Source: Promethearchaeota archaeon | GTDB lineage: Archaea > Asgardarchaeota > Lokiarchaeia > Sigyniarchaeales > Promethearchaeaceae | Length of the DNA: 64,000 nucleotides | Assembly: GCA_016933055.1 (NCBI GenBank) | Contig: JAFGBS010000004.1 | Span: forward strand, 301,350-365,349 | Reading direction: 5' to 3' | In this document: one piece after another, positions 53,788 through 63,400 of the stretch | How the letters are laid out: every line of letters starts with the position of its first letter | Numbering within the stretch: position 1 is the first letter of the stretch | Position numbers and translations under genes: made by a program | The notes under the pieces: model-generated | The model's input: only the letters and a program-made list of their open reading frames with translations | Database searches by the model: none | Told to the model about the DNA's origin: nothing

Positions 53788-54684
53788 TTAAGGGAGATCC
53801 TCCCCTTCTGAGGGAGGTTTCTCATCGGTAGATTCTTCTATTTCGGTAAATTCTGAGACCATATCCAATATTGAGAATTTTTTCATTTCCAGAACGGTTT
53901 TCTTTCGTTTTTTTAGCCATTGGTTCCACGTAATAGGTGTGGTTGTTTTTAATATGGCATTCACTGAAATTACCATAGGCGTAATGATGAATCCTAACGC
54001 CAGTAAATTTAGGAAAAAGAATGCTATCACAGCCCCTATGGATATATAGTAGTACCCAATGGGTGCCCCCGCTTTAAAATCAAAAAGGTATACCCCTAAA
54101 CGGATATATAGAATAGTCCCCGTGAGAATGACAATACCCACAGATGCAGTTACGATCAAGAAAACCTTCTTGGTCAAACTTGCAAACACTAACGCAATTG
54201 TGAATATACCTGCCAGTATAATAAAGACTACAATATTTTGCTGAATCCAAGCAGAATATGCAGATTCACTGATAACTAGTAGTGAATATCCCGGAACTCG
54301 ATTCCAAGCAATTATGCGCAACAGCATAATGTACCCCACGCCTAATCCCACAAATAATCCGAAAAGTAAAAACAAAAATATTACGTATTGTGGGTCCCTA
54401 TCTATTTTCTCCACTTCTTCAAACCTAGTGTTCAAATAGGTCTCAATAAACTGAGTAATATTACTAGGCGTATTACTATCTACAGTATGGAAGGAATATT
54501 GCGGAAATTTCTTGAGTACTAAACTCAAAGACTCGTGTGCTTGTTTTTTAGCGTTCAAAGTAGCACGATTTCCCTCCCACACATAAATCTTTTTTGCATC
54601 TGATACAAGACAAATTGCAATATCATGAGGATAAATATTGTCGCTTTCTAACCATTTATCCGTTTCAAATACGTATAATTTCAT
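53788..54684 (-). CDS. One-domain transmembrane gelsolin-like protein
   Basis: From ATG 54684 the protein has 298 residues. The first 95 look like one gelsolin/ADF-H-type domain: a short strand, HDIAICLVSDAKKIYVWEGN near 20-39 (the gelsolin pattern of an aspartate-started strand then iyVWeG), and KKQAHESLSLVLKKFPQYSFHTVDS near 45-70. Then come about five membrane helices (around 104-126, 145-165, 170-192, 205-240) and an acidic C-terminal tail. Such one-domain transmembrane gelsolins are known from Asgard archaea. AGGAAAGGAAA stands before the ATG; the upstream GTG is rejected. Its start overlaps the methyltransferase stop by 20 bases. No actin gene is in the window. Confidence 0.72.
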   Translation of the reverse strand: MKLYVFETDKWLESDNIYPHDIAICLVSDAKKIYVWEGNRATLNAKKQAHESLSLVLKKFPQYSFHTVDSNTPSNITQFIETYLNTRFEEVEKIDRDPQYVIFLFLLFGLFVGLGVGYIMLLRIIAWNRVPGYSLLVISESAYSAWIQQNIVVFIILAGIFTIALVFASLTKKVFLIVTASVGIVILTGTILYIRLGVYLFDFKAGAPIGYYYISIGAVIAFFFLNLLALGFIITPMVISVNAILKTTTPITWNQWLKKRKKTVLEMKKFSILDMVSEFTEIEESTDEKPPSEGEDLP

Positions 54685-55471
54685 TTTCCTTTCCTTGTGG
54701 TTTTTTTGCACTTAAGAAGAAATCTTCCACACATTCGAGTTCATGTAGTATAGACGTTGGGGAATATTTATCAAATTGCCCATTAGATTTTTGAAGTTTC
54801 TCTATAATGTTTTCGATAGTGATCGGTTGAATTTGCTCGAAATAAGTTCCTAATAAATTAACGAATTCGAGTTTGTTACTGTGTTTTCTTAAAATGGAGA
54901 TCCCTACTGTTCCTAAATCTTGAATTGTTCTAAAAAATTGGTATATTGCTGATTCTGTATTTTTAATGTTCTGAAATACTGTAAAAGCTATTAAGGTGAG
55001 GTAGAACTTATTTCGAAATGGGAGGTGAGAACAGTCACAGGCTACCAAACCACGTAAAGCAGTGTCATTTCGCAGGCTCCTTGCATGTAATAACATATTG
55101 AATGAAATATCACAAATTATCATCAAGTTATGCACAAGCGATACTGGTTTAATCCCTGTAATTCGCATAATGTAATACGAGGTGAATTCGAGTATCTTGC
55201 GTATTTTTTCGTCTTTAACATATTCTCCCCTCCAATATAATGATAGTAAATCGAGAAATTCCAAAAATAATCCTGTCCCTCCCCCCACATCTAAAATAGG
55301 CCCTTTAATTTCGACACTAGGTAAAGATGGGATGTGGATCAGTTTGGGTAACATGATACCGTACTTTAAAAATTGAATAATTTGATAACGCGAATTGTAA
55401 TAAATTGCGCTTTCATCATAGGCATCTCGAATTTTTTCCTCTTTTGATAAATGCGGTTTGGGGGATTTCAT
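54665..55471 (-). CDS. Class I SAM-dependent methyltransferase-like protein
   Basis: This 268-residue protein has the SAM-binding motif I ILDVGGGTGLFLEFL near 58-72 and VACDCSHLPFRNKF near 145-158, which serves as motif IV-like region. Between them sits an unusual 45-residue insertion (about 80-125). The final part is poorly conserved. Target unknown. Its 3' end overlaps the gelsolin-like gene, so the two are translated from one transcript. Confidence 0.72.
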   Translation of the reverse strand: MKSPKPHLSKEEKIRDAYDESAIYYNSRYQIIQFLKYGIMLPKLIHIPSLPSVEIKGPILDVGGGTGLFLEFLDLLSLYWRGEYVKDEKIRKILEFTSYYIMRITGIKPVSLVHNLMIICDISFNMLLHARSLRNDTALRGLVACDCSHLPFRNKFYLTLIAFTVFQNIKNTESAIYQFFRTIQDLGTVGISILRKHSNKLEFVNLLGTYFEQIQPITIENIIEKLQKSNGQFDKYSPTSILHELECVEDFFLSAKKPQGKENEIIRI

Positions 55472-55581
55472 CGTGACTTTAACTCCACTACATTAACTGT
55501 TGTTAGGCAAAATTTTAATTATTAGGTACAAATTTGATAGCATACCCTTATTGCTATTCATGGTTTTCTTGAGGTATAATA

Positions 55582-55818
55582 ATGTCAATAGATCCAAAAA
55601 ATCCACTTAAAGTCCTTCATAATGCTATAAATTCCACCATCCTCATTCGATTAAAGGATGGGATCGAATATACTGGTAGACTAAAGGTTTGCGACAATTA
55701 CATGAACATGATTATTGAAGATGCAAAAGAAATGTTAGATGGAACCGTTACTGCGAAATTCGGAGAGATTTTTATCCGTGGTAATAACATCTTATTCATA
55801 AAACCCCAAGCGGTATAA
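55582..55818 (+). CDS. Sm-like archaeal protein (LSm)
   Basis: This 78-residue protein is an Sm fold: Sm1 with VLHNAINSTILIRLKDGIEYTG-type sequence near 10-35 and LKVCDNYMNMIIEDA, Sm2 with GEIFIRGNNILFI near 60-72. Archaeal LSm proteins form heptameric rings that bind U-rich RNA. ATG 55582 follows a TATA-like ATATA/ATAATG region at close distance. The next gene lies 31 bases downstream on the same strand. Confidence 0.93.
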   Translation: MSIDPKNPLKVLHNAINSTILIRLKDGIEYTGRLKVCDNYMNMIIEDAKEMLDGTVTAKFGEIFIRGNNILFIKPQAV

Positions 55819-55849
55819 TTTCACCCTATTAAACTGGGTGTGTATTCTA

Positions 55850-56311
55850 ATGAAGATTTTTGGGTACGGCACTTTCATCACCAGTGGTATATATCGCAAG
55901 TTTACAAAAGTTCGCTCCGCCTATCTTCTTGGATATGCTCGAATACTTAGACCGGGAGACCTGTTCCCCTTTATTTTGCAGAAAACGCCAGAAAATCCAA
56001 ATAACTCGACAGAAACGGGGAACTCGGGATTTTGGGGGTTAGTATTTGATGTCAGCCCAGAGAGATTGGAAGAGCTTGATTTTTACGAAGGGTCATTATA
56101 TACTCGTATTCAAGTCAAATGTATGTATTTGGATGGAGAAACCGATGAAGTAATGGTCTACTATCCGACTGAAGAAATAATAGAACTCTACAATTTAAGA
56201 AACTACATTACGAATGATGATCCTTGGCGGGATAAAATCGTTCATAACCATCCCGCAATTATTGAGCAGTTTCCCGAATTAGCACGATCTGAACCTCCGG
56301 GTACTTTCTAA
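55850..56311 (+). CDS. Gamma-glutamylcyclotransferase-like (AIG2) protein
   Basis: This 153-residue protein has the AIG2/GGCT signature FGYGTF near residues 3-8, and the catalytic-type Glu in LDFYEGSLY near 78-86. These enzymes release 5-oxoproline from gamma-glutamyl compounds. The usual core motif YG(S/T)L reads YGTF here. ATG 55850 is preferred; the frame opens at GTG 55838. It is convergent with the MFS gene and overlaps it by four bases. Confidence 0.8.
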   Translation: MKIFGYGTFITSGIYRKFTKVRSAYLLGYARILRPGDLFPFILQKTPENPNNSTETGNSGFWGLVFDVSPERLEELDFYEGSLYTRIQVKCMYLDGETDEVMVYYPTEEIIELYNLRNYITNDDPWRDKIVHNHPAIIEQFPELARSEPPGTF

Positions 56312-57516
56312 CCTTGTTTTTTGCGAAATAGATATTCGATAATAAAAAAAACCGTAAATATACCAAGTGTAATTCCGGCGAAAACCAAAAAAGGAGTTGT
56401 TAAAGAAGATTTTCTGGCAATTCCCCCAGCAACAACAGGAGATACTATACTACCCAGTCCGATCATACTTTCATATAATCCCGCTTTAGCTCCTTTTGCT
56501 TGAACCGCTTGGTGTAACATCAGATCAAGAGTAGATGAGTAAATGATAGCAGCAGAAATCCCGGCGAGAAGCATTAACGCGGATATGACAACGGGATGCC
56601 GGAAAAAAGCAATCCCCAAAATGCACAGCCCCATTCCCAGAAGAGAGTATAAAATTAGCTTTATTGAACTTTGGATCTGGATATAAAAATAATTAAGAAT
56701 AAAAAATAGAGTTCTTCCCAGACCAAACAAAAATAAAATCAAGCCCGTAGTGGAATCCGACCACATTAAACCATTCGGATCCAATGCATAATCGACAAAA
56801 TATGTATATAAAACCTTCGAGATGCCTGCATACACAAAAACAGTGACAATTAATTCCAAGTAAAGACTCCAGTGAGTGCGTTGAGATTGCCTTATGAGTG
56901 GAACTTGTTGATTTGATTTATTAGATTTCTTTTCAGATGTAGATTCCATTCGGGTTGGAAGATTCGCCAAAATCAGAAAAAATTCAACAACGTACACAAC
57001 AATTACGGTGATAAAAGCACCAGGAAGAAAATAATCTGCAAAAATTCCTGCTAGGAGGGGTCCTATCATATACCCAATTGACCATGCTATGCAAAACGAT
57101 AAAATATTTTTTTTATGAGCTTGATCAGATGTTAGAATGCCATCACTATAGGAGGTTTCTGATGTAAATGCTTCAATGGATGGCCAGTAAAATCCATAAA
57201 AAATTCCCAGCAGTACCTGCCCTATTATCAATAGGAGGGGAGTTCCTGCAAATATTAAAAAATATAAGGCGATCACAAATTGACCTGAGGAAGCAATTAA
57301 TAAGCTCGTTTTACGGGGAAATTTATCACCTAACCAACCTAGAACGGCGGGAGTGATAAGATATGTAAGACCGTAGGCAGCCCCGATAATTCCAATTAAC
57401 AAAGGGTCATCCGTTAAGGTAACCCCATAGGCAATGGATGTAACCAATAGTAAGGAGTTCCCAAAATCTCCGAAAAACGATAGTATAAATAAAGTCCATT
57501 GAATCTTTTTTGATAT
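56308..57516 (-). CDS. MFS transporter with non-canonical start
   Basis: The 402-residue protein (from 57516) is a 12-helix major facilitator with motif A GWLGDKFPRKTS near 55-66. The first helix begins about 20 residues upstream of the first usual start codon: KIQWTLFILSFFGDFGNS is clearly MFS helix 1. The only codons before it after an in-frame TGA are ATA, TCA, AAA, AAG, so the gene would start at ATA (57516), nine bases after AGGAGG in the RIO2 stop region. A missing base in the A6 run could instead give a CTG start. Substrate unknown. Confidence 0.82.
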   Translation of the reverse strand: MSKKIQWTLFILSFFGDFGNSLLLVTSIAYGVTLTDDPLLIGIIGAAYGLTYLITPAVLGWLGDKFPRKTSLLIASSGQFVIALYFLIFAGTPLLLIIGQVLLGIFYGFYWPSIEAFTSETSYSDGILTSDQAHKKNILSFCIAWSIGYMIGPLLAGIFADYFLPGAFITVIVVYVVEFFLILANLPTRMESTSEKKSNKSNQQVPLIRQSQRTHWSLYLELIVTVFVYAGISKVLYTYFVDYALDPNGLMWSDSTTGLILFLFGLGRTLFFILNYFYIQIQSSIKLILYSLLGMGLCILGIAFFRHPVVISALMLLAGISAAIIYSSTLDLMLHQAVQAKGAKAGLYESMIGLGSIVSPVVAGGIARKSSLTTPFLVFAGITLGIFTVFFIIEYLFRKKQG

Positions 57517-57529
57517 TCAGTCCAACCTC

Positions 57530-58426
57530 CTATAGATTTGTTCGGAATTTTGGATTCAGTACTAATATGTCTTGAATAATTTCATCGGGATTTGATTCTA
57601 CTCCTTTCTTCTTGAAAAAAGCACAAAGGTTTGTAATATCCCGAGTAACAAGTTCTTTGGCATTGGGATGGTTCCAATCTTCCCACTGCGGCCAATCTAT
57701 GATTAAAATCTGATCATCAGGATTTAGAAGGATGTTAAATTCACATAAATCCCCATGGATCACATGAGCTTCGGAAAAAAATAATTTATATTCACGAATG
57801 ATTTCATTAAAATGTTGAGCGGGATTATTAAGTTCATCGAATTTACTGATTTCCTCCCCTTGAATGATACTCATTACCAGAGCATGACGATTTTGTGCTA
57901 TAGGTTTAGGAGTTCTTAAATGAAGTTTATATACACGATTTAATCCTTCATATTCCCGTTTAGCAGAGAGTCGACTGATGTATAACCAAGATGTGTGCGT
58001 GCGATCTTCTACGTATGATCGAAATTTCCGAATATTGCGAAAACTAGTTTGTCCCAATCGGTGAAGCTTTAACGCTACTTGAATATTATCTTTGGTTAAG
58101 CAACGGTAGACATCTGATTCCTTACCTTTTCCAAGAGATGGTCCTATAGATTCTATATGCCCTTTACTGAATAATGTATGGAGGGCAAGGACATCATATC
58201 CCTCACTATTCAAACAATAAGCAACGGAACCAACCTTATTCCTTTGCAGTAAACCAATTTTATGCACTCGATCTAAGCGATATTCTGTTTCCTCAAGATC
58301 AAATCGAGCAAAAAAAGAAATATGTTTGATGGGGACCATTTCGTGCTTTTTCATCCCTAATTCGACTGCAGCTAAAATCCGAATATCTTCTTTTTCCAAT
58401 TCGTGTAAAATTTTAGCTGCTTTCAT
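57530..58426 (-). CDS. RIO2-type protein kinase
   Basis: RIO2 is the atypical kinase/ATPase that acts in 40S/30S maturation with Nob1. The 298-residue protein has the N-terminal winged helix (about 1-85), the nucleotide loop GKGKESDVY near 99-107, the Lys in VALKLHRLG near 117-125, the catalytic HGDLCEFNIL near 226-235, and IIDWPQW near 245 in place of IDFPQ. The ATG at 58426 gives the full winged helix. The MFS gene follows 13 bases after the stop. Confidence 0.94.
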   Translation of the reverse strand: MKAAKILHELEKEDIRILAAVELGMKKHEMVPIKHISFFARFDLEETEYRLDRVHKIGLLQRNKVGSVAYCLNSEGYDVLALHTLFSKGHIESIGPSLGKGKESDVYRCLTKDNIQVALKLHRLGQTSFRNIRKFRSYVEDRTHTSWLYISRLSAKREYEGLNRVYKLHLRTPKPIAQNRHALVMSIIQGEEISKFDELNNPAQHFNEIIREYKLFFSEAHVIHGDLCEFNILLNPDDQILIIDWPQWEDWNHPNAKELVTRDITNLCAFFKKKGVESNPDEIIQDILVLNPKFRTNL

Positions 58427-58450
58427 TCTGTCACCTAAAGTTCCGATAAC

Positions 58451-58897
58451 TTATTCGTTCAAAATCGTTACTTTTTGCATTCGGTCTCCATTTTGTAGTT
58501 TTGTAACGACTTCATTGAATCCTTCAATAACTTGACCAAAAACTGTATGATGCCCATCTAGATGTGCCGTTTGTTCTCGGGTTAGCACAATAAAGAATTG
58601 TGATCCTCCTGTATCTTTCCCCGCATGAGCCATAGAAAGCGCTCCTGGCTTATGAATGAGCGGATTTCCTTTAGTTTCACATTTAATAGTATATCCGGGG
58701 CCTCCCATACCCGTTCCCTCCGGACATCCTCCTTGAACTACAAATCCTGGAATTACTCGATGGAACGTTAACCCATTATAAAATCCCTTACGTGTTAAAT
58801 CTAAGAAATTTTTCACGGTTCCCGGAGCATGTTCCGGATAAAATTCAATCTTAATTATTCCCTTATTCGTTTCCATTTTTACTTGTGGATGAGACAT
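58451..58897 (-). CDS. Cyclophilin-type peptidyl-prolyl isomerase
   Basis: This small cyclophilin (148 residues) catalyses proline isomerisation. Active-site residues are visible in [13 protein letters not shown] near 43-55, SQFFIVLT near 95-102 and [12 protein letters not shown] near 108-119. The ATG at 58921 would add eight residues; MSHPQ from 58897 gives an N-terminus closer to other archaeal cyclophilins. It is separated by 25 bases from RIO2 on the same strand. Confidence 0.92.
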   Translation of the reverse strand: MSHPQVKMETNKGIIKIEFYPEHAPGTVKNFLDLTRKGFYNGLTFHRVIPGFVVQGGCPEGTGMGGPGYTIKCETKGNPLIHKPGALSMAHAGKDTGGSQFFIVLTREQTAHLDGHHTVFGQVIEGFNEVVTKLQNGDRMQKVTILNE

Positions 58898-59032
58898 AAG
58901 AATACTAAGAACCTCCCTCATTTTAATGTAAGGAAGTAATCAAAAAAGTCGCGGTTGCATCACTTGCTATTAGTTATCCCCTTGGTCGGGGAAAAAATAA
59001 TATATCACTTTCCCCAATTGTAAGATAGTACC

Positions 59033-59338
59033 ATGATTCTTGAGTATTCACGACGAAGTGATAACCGTATTGGACCTCTCATTATGGTTGCTATGGGAGT
59101 ATTCCAATTCTATGTGTTTTGGTTTCTTTATTATTCGGTTGAATTGCCCATTCTGGCTTGTATAAGTGCCTTAGTTGGAACATTCCTGCAAGTCATTGGG
59201 ATGATAAGACTCTATCAAAGAGCAAAAACTTCTCAAGGAGCCACACTCATCATTAGCTTGATAATCAGCTTAGTACTTCTATGGAGTTGGTGGATTGTAT
59301 ATTACTTCTTCTTAATACAACAACATATTTTTAATTGA
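59033..59338 (+). CDS. Small three-helix membrane protein
   Basis: This 101-residue protein has three hydrophobic helices (about 14-32, 37-58, 70-95), a basic N-terminus, and a short RAKTSQG loop between helices 2 and 3. I recognise no family. It starts with ATG at 59033 on the opposite strand from its neighbours. A CCTTGGTCGGGG stretch and TATATCACTT lie upstream. Confidence 0.6.
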   Translation: MILEYSRRSDNRIGPLIMVAMGVFQFYVFWFLYYSVELPILACISALVGTFLQVIGMIRLYQRAKTSQGATLIISLIISLVLLWSWWIVYYFFLIQQHIFN

Positions 59339-59351
59339 TTTTACCTCTACC

Positions 59352-59546
59352 TTATTTGCAATTATAACAGAAATTGTAATCGATATTTTCATCTTGGTAA
59401 TCATCCCCGCACTCCCCTCCAATGCAATAAAATTGTTTGCATTTATCGCATCTTACTGCGCATTCTTCGCATAAAGTGGCACCACACACTGTACAGACAT
59501 GCCAATTCCGACTGAAAGTAGATTTACAAATCTCACATTTCGTCAT
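59352..59546 (-). CDS. 64-residue multi-zinc protein
   Basis: Eleven Cys and one His crowd this short protein: CEIC, CTVC, CEEC, CDKC, YCIGGEC and CYNC. The spacing could build two or three zinc knuckles. It starts five bases after the thymidylate kinase stop, at ATG 59546, and so is in its operon. Function unknown; RNA or protein binding is plausible. Confidence 0.72.
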   Translation of the reverse strand: MTKCEICKSTFSRNWHVCTVCGATLCEECAVRCDKCKQFYCIGGECGDDYQDENIDYNFCYNCK

Positions 59547-59549
59547 TTA

Positions 59550-60191
59550 CTAATCTCCCGCGGAAATAATACTTACTACGCAATCATAAATGGTATTGGC
59601 AATTTCTTTTACCGATTTCGCACCGTCTACTATTATATGTTTCTGGGATTGGGCTCGTTCAAGATATATTTTTCTTACGGAATCTAGAAAATTCACCGTT
59701 TCGAATTTTTCTAACGCAAGGGTGGGGTTTTTACGGGCTAGGGAAACCCGGGGATCAATATCGATGATGAAGGTGAGATCGGGCTGGGGAGCAAATTGAT
59801 TAATTGCTAACACCCAGTTTATATCCATATGTTTAAAGGGAGAGTTTTCGATCTTTTCTTCTAATTTTCCTTGGGCTGTCTGATAGGCAATTGATGCTTC
59901 TAAATACCTATCACTAACGACTACATATCCTTCCTCCAACTTTGGGAGAATTTCATAATAATAATGTTCCACACGGTCAGCTGCAAATAGTAATGCATCG
60001 GTTGCGATGGGAGCGGTTTCATTCTGTAAATACTCTCGTAATAAATTTCCAACGGGTAATTTGGAGGGTTCATGCGTAAGATGCACTTTTATTCCACATT
60101 CAATTAATTTCGCACCTAATTTTGCCGTTTGTGTAGTGGAACCACAACCATCTATTCCATCAATGACGATGAAAACTCCTTGGTCGTCCAT
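59550..60191 (-). CDS. tmk: Thymidylate kinase, Walker lysine replaced
   Basis: Thymidylate kinase phosphorylates dTMP to dTDP. The 213-residue protein has the TMK order of motifs: P-loop region DGIDGCGSTTQ near residues 11-21, DR in AADRVEHYY near 70, SDRYLEASIAYQ near 95-106 with the DR(Y/H) signature, and an ARKNP lid region near 153. However, the P-loop, normally G-x-D-G-x-G-K-(S/T)-T, has Ser in the Lys position, verified in the DNA. ATP binding could therefore use another Lys or Arg, or this is a diverged nucleotide kinase. Confidence 0.86.
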   Translation of the reverse strand: MDDQGVFIVIDGIDGCGSTTQTAKLGAKLIECGIKVHLTHEPSKLPVGNLLREYLQNETAPIATDALLFAADRVEHYYYEILPKLEEGYVVVSDRYLEASIAYQTAQGKLEEKIENSPFKHMDINWVLAINQFAPQPDLTFIIDIDPRVSLARKNPTLALEKFETVNFLDSVRKIYLERAQSQKHIIVDGAKSVKEIANTIYDCVVSIISAGD

Positions 60192-60349
60192 AAGTGATCG
60201 TGCGATTTCTTCTTTAAAAACATTATAACCAATTCATTAATCTGTCCCTAAAAGGTGCGATAGTAATAGAAAAGAATGAAGGATAATTCACTTAGGTCGA
60301 AGGAATGTATATTATTTAAAGAAACGTAGGAGGATTTTACCTTCTACCA

Positions 60350-60404
60350 GAGTCGAACTCGTTAATTATTTAAGCTTATATCGTTCATAAGCTGATATCG
60401 ACTC
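60350..60404. repeat. Nested hairpin in divergent promoter region
   Basis: GAGTCGA (60350-60356) pairs with TCGACTC (60398-60404), and inside it AGCTTAT (60373-60379) pairs with ATAAGCT (60387-60393) around a seven-base loop. Both stems are perfect. Five T follow the outer arm. It sits between the tmk start and the giant surface-protein start and may be a regulatory RNA element or terminator. Confidence 0.5.
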
Positions 60405-60442
60405 TTTTTATCATTCATTCAACAAACAATTAGGTACGGATA

Positions 60443-63400
60443 ATGTCGGAGCAACCAAAATCAGAAGGCAGTTTGAAAAAACAACTGATTTCGTTGGGTA
60501 TTATTGTAGTCCTTGTAGTGGGAGGATGGTATCTCTCAGCAGTAGTTTCAGAAGCGATTTTTCAAAGAGGAAAATATGTCTCCGTGGACATATTGGGTGA
60601 AACCCCTTTCTTCCCCACGGATAATACTCCGATTTCGCCCCCTAATTTTACTCCTCCTGATGATTGGAGTGGTTTCGACCCCTCTTTATTAGATTTATTA
60701 GCTGGTTTACCATTTTTGGCGGGGGCATTGGGGAATTTTACGGATCTGGAACAATTCAACACAGTTGCTTTCCGTGTGTATGCCGGATCTGCTACTACGT
60801 TACAAGATGATAATTTATGGAGATATAGTGCTTATGATGAGTATCAAAGCAATGGTTGGGCTCGTTCGGTTGAATATAATTATCCGTTAGATCAGAATTG
60901 GAACAGCGGCCTTTTTGCCAACGAATATCAAATTCGTGTTCCCTATGGATCGGAGCAACAAATTGCAATCGCATTACCCAGCGTTTTCCCTTATCCTGCG
61001 GTAAATAATTTCTGGTTGGAACCCGGGACATTTTCGAGTCAAACTCTTAATATTGATTCCCAAAACGGATCGTCTATAACATTTACTCAACAAGATGCGG
61101 TAGAAGGAAATTTAACTTATACCTTATATGGTAATAATCCTACCCCCGAGGATCAATATCAAAATAACTGTGATGTGCCAGCAAATGCACCACAAATAAT
61201 TAAAAATCAGTATTTACAGTTCCCAAATGGAGGTAAGGTGCAATATGCAGCAGATAAACCTAGTTATCAAAACGCAGTTTCCACCATTGAAGGAATTATT
61301 TTATCATTATATGGATACATGGGAAACCAAATTCCTTACAATATGCGCACCTATGACATTGTAGAGATTATCCGCACATATTTAGAAGATAATTTCTCCG
61401 TTGACATGTCTTTCCCCTTTGAGAGACCTGGTTCGGGAGATGACGTAGTAGAATGGTTTCTTTCTCGTGGTTCGGGATTACCGATGGATTTTGCGGCAGC
61501 CTTCGTAATGTTATGCCGCTGGTTTGAGGTTCCCTGTAGGTACGCTGCGGGATACAACTCAAAATATACCTCAGATGAGTATGATCCTTATTGGAATGGC
61601 GGAACAAGTTACCGAGATATCCGAATGGTAAATATGGACGCATGGAATGAGGTATTTATGCCCATGACGGGGGGATTCCCCAGTGAATTTACACCCATAT
61701 TATTAACCGATGTCTCATTTCCACCACCACCGAGTAATGGAACAACGGGCGATCCCATAAACATTCTTATCAATGGAACCTACTCCACTCAAAGCCTATC
61801 CTATCGAGGATTTGATGTAGAAATAACCGCTGAATTACCATCTGGTGCGGAAAATGAGCCTATTACTTTTTATGATCATACAACCGAAGAAAATTTAGCA
61901 CAATTATATACGAACTCTTTCGGTCGTGCTTCTTATATTTACTCTTTAGATAATAGTATTACTGCAGGGGCTCATTTTATTTCAGTCCAAGCAACGATCT
62001 TCCAACGGAATGCGTGTGCCATCATTTTGGATGATGAGGTGCAAGTCATGATGACGTCACTCAATCCCACCGTCATCAATAGAGCGACGGAAAATGAAAC
62101 CCAAGTCATCGCATACATCTACGATCCCGAAAATGGAAATCGTGTGAAAAATGCAATCCTGCATCCAGTTGTAGTACAAGGAGGGACTGCAATTTCAGAT
62201 AGTATAGCCCCGCCAAATGATGCCATTAAAGTGGATGATAATGGTGCAATCAACAAGCTCGTAACGATATCGGAGTATGTAAGTCAAGGATCATACACAT
62301 TTCGCGTAGATTTCAATGGCACCTATAGTATAATCGACCCCATAACTGGTCAACCTCAAGAAATTACGATTCCGGGAGGATTAATTGATGATTCAAGTAA
62401 TGCCCTCCCATTCACTATTATTGATGACAATCAAAAAATATTTGATCTATATGTGGATAGTGGAAGTGTTGGAGAAGATACTGCTTTTTATAAAACCCGT
62501 GGTGTTTCGATCGATTTTGATGTTTATCTCCGACAAGGGTTAGTGGATGTATCGGGAGGAATTGTCGAAATCCGAGATCGTACCTATGACGATTTTCTTG
62601 TAGCTACCTTAATCACAGCGATAGATGGAACCGCTTCTACTACTTATTCGTTAAGTACGGATTATGCTCATTGGGTTGCTGGTGTTCATGAATTATATGG
62701 CATTTGGACGAATGGTGGGGGACGGCTGAATCAATCCTATTATCTTATAGTGGATGAACCTTTAACAATACAAATAACTAACACTCCTGGTCCCACAGTG
62801 GATAGAACGGGAGGTACCTCAGAATTGCAAGTTCAAGGAATTCTCTATGATGCAGATCCTCTCGTAATGTCGTATAGTCGCTATGGATGGATGAGTGTTC
62901 TATTACGACATGCTACTACTCTAAATGATTACACCAGTGTCTTAACCGGAGATATTCCTTATTTCAATAGCCCAACGGGTACATGGACTCGAAATCATGG
63001 AGTTCAAGCCACCACTCCTCTTGGAAACTATGAAGTATATGCCGCGTTTAATGGGAATTGGGAACTTCCCAACGGTTTTACTGTGTCAGATGCATCGTTT
63101 TATGTGGTATCCGCATATAATCTCATTACAATAATTGATCCCAGTGATATTAATATTGAATTTGAGATTGATGGAACTCCTACACAAACCACGTATTTTG
63201 GGTCTTCCGCACCGTCATATACTCGCTACCAAACGGTGAATTTATATGCGCGAATTTGGCAGGGAGGAATTAATCCGAGCGGAGTAGCGGTGAATTTTTA
63301 TGATGAAACCACAGGTACTCAAATCGGCTCAACCCAATATACAAACGGATGGGGAGAGGTAACGCTCCCTTTCACATTGGGCAACTCCTGGACAGCGGGT

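Noticed and set aside
60336..60404. Possible tRNA on the minus strand, because GAGTTCGACTC resembles a T-arm
   Set aside because: The loop that would be the anticodon loop lacks the required U at position 33, no 5' acceptor half matches, and the structure is better explained as nested hairpins.
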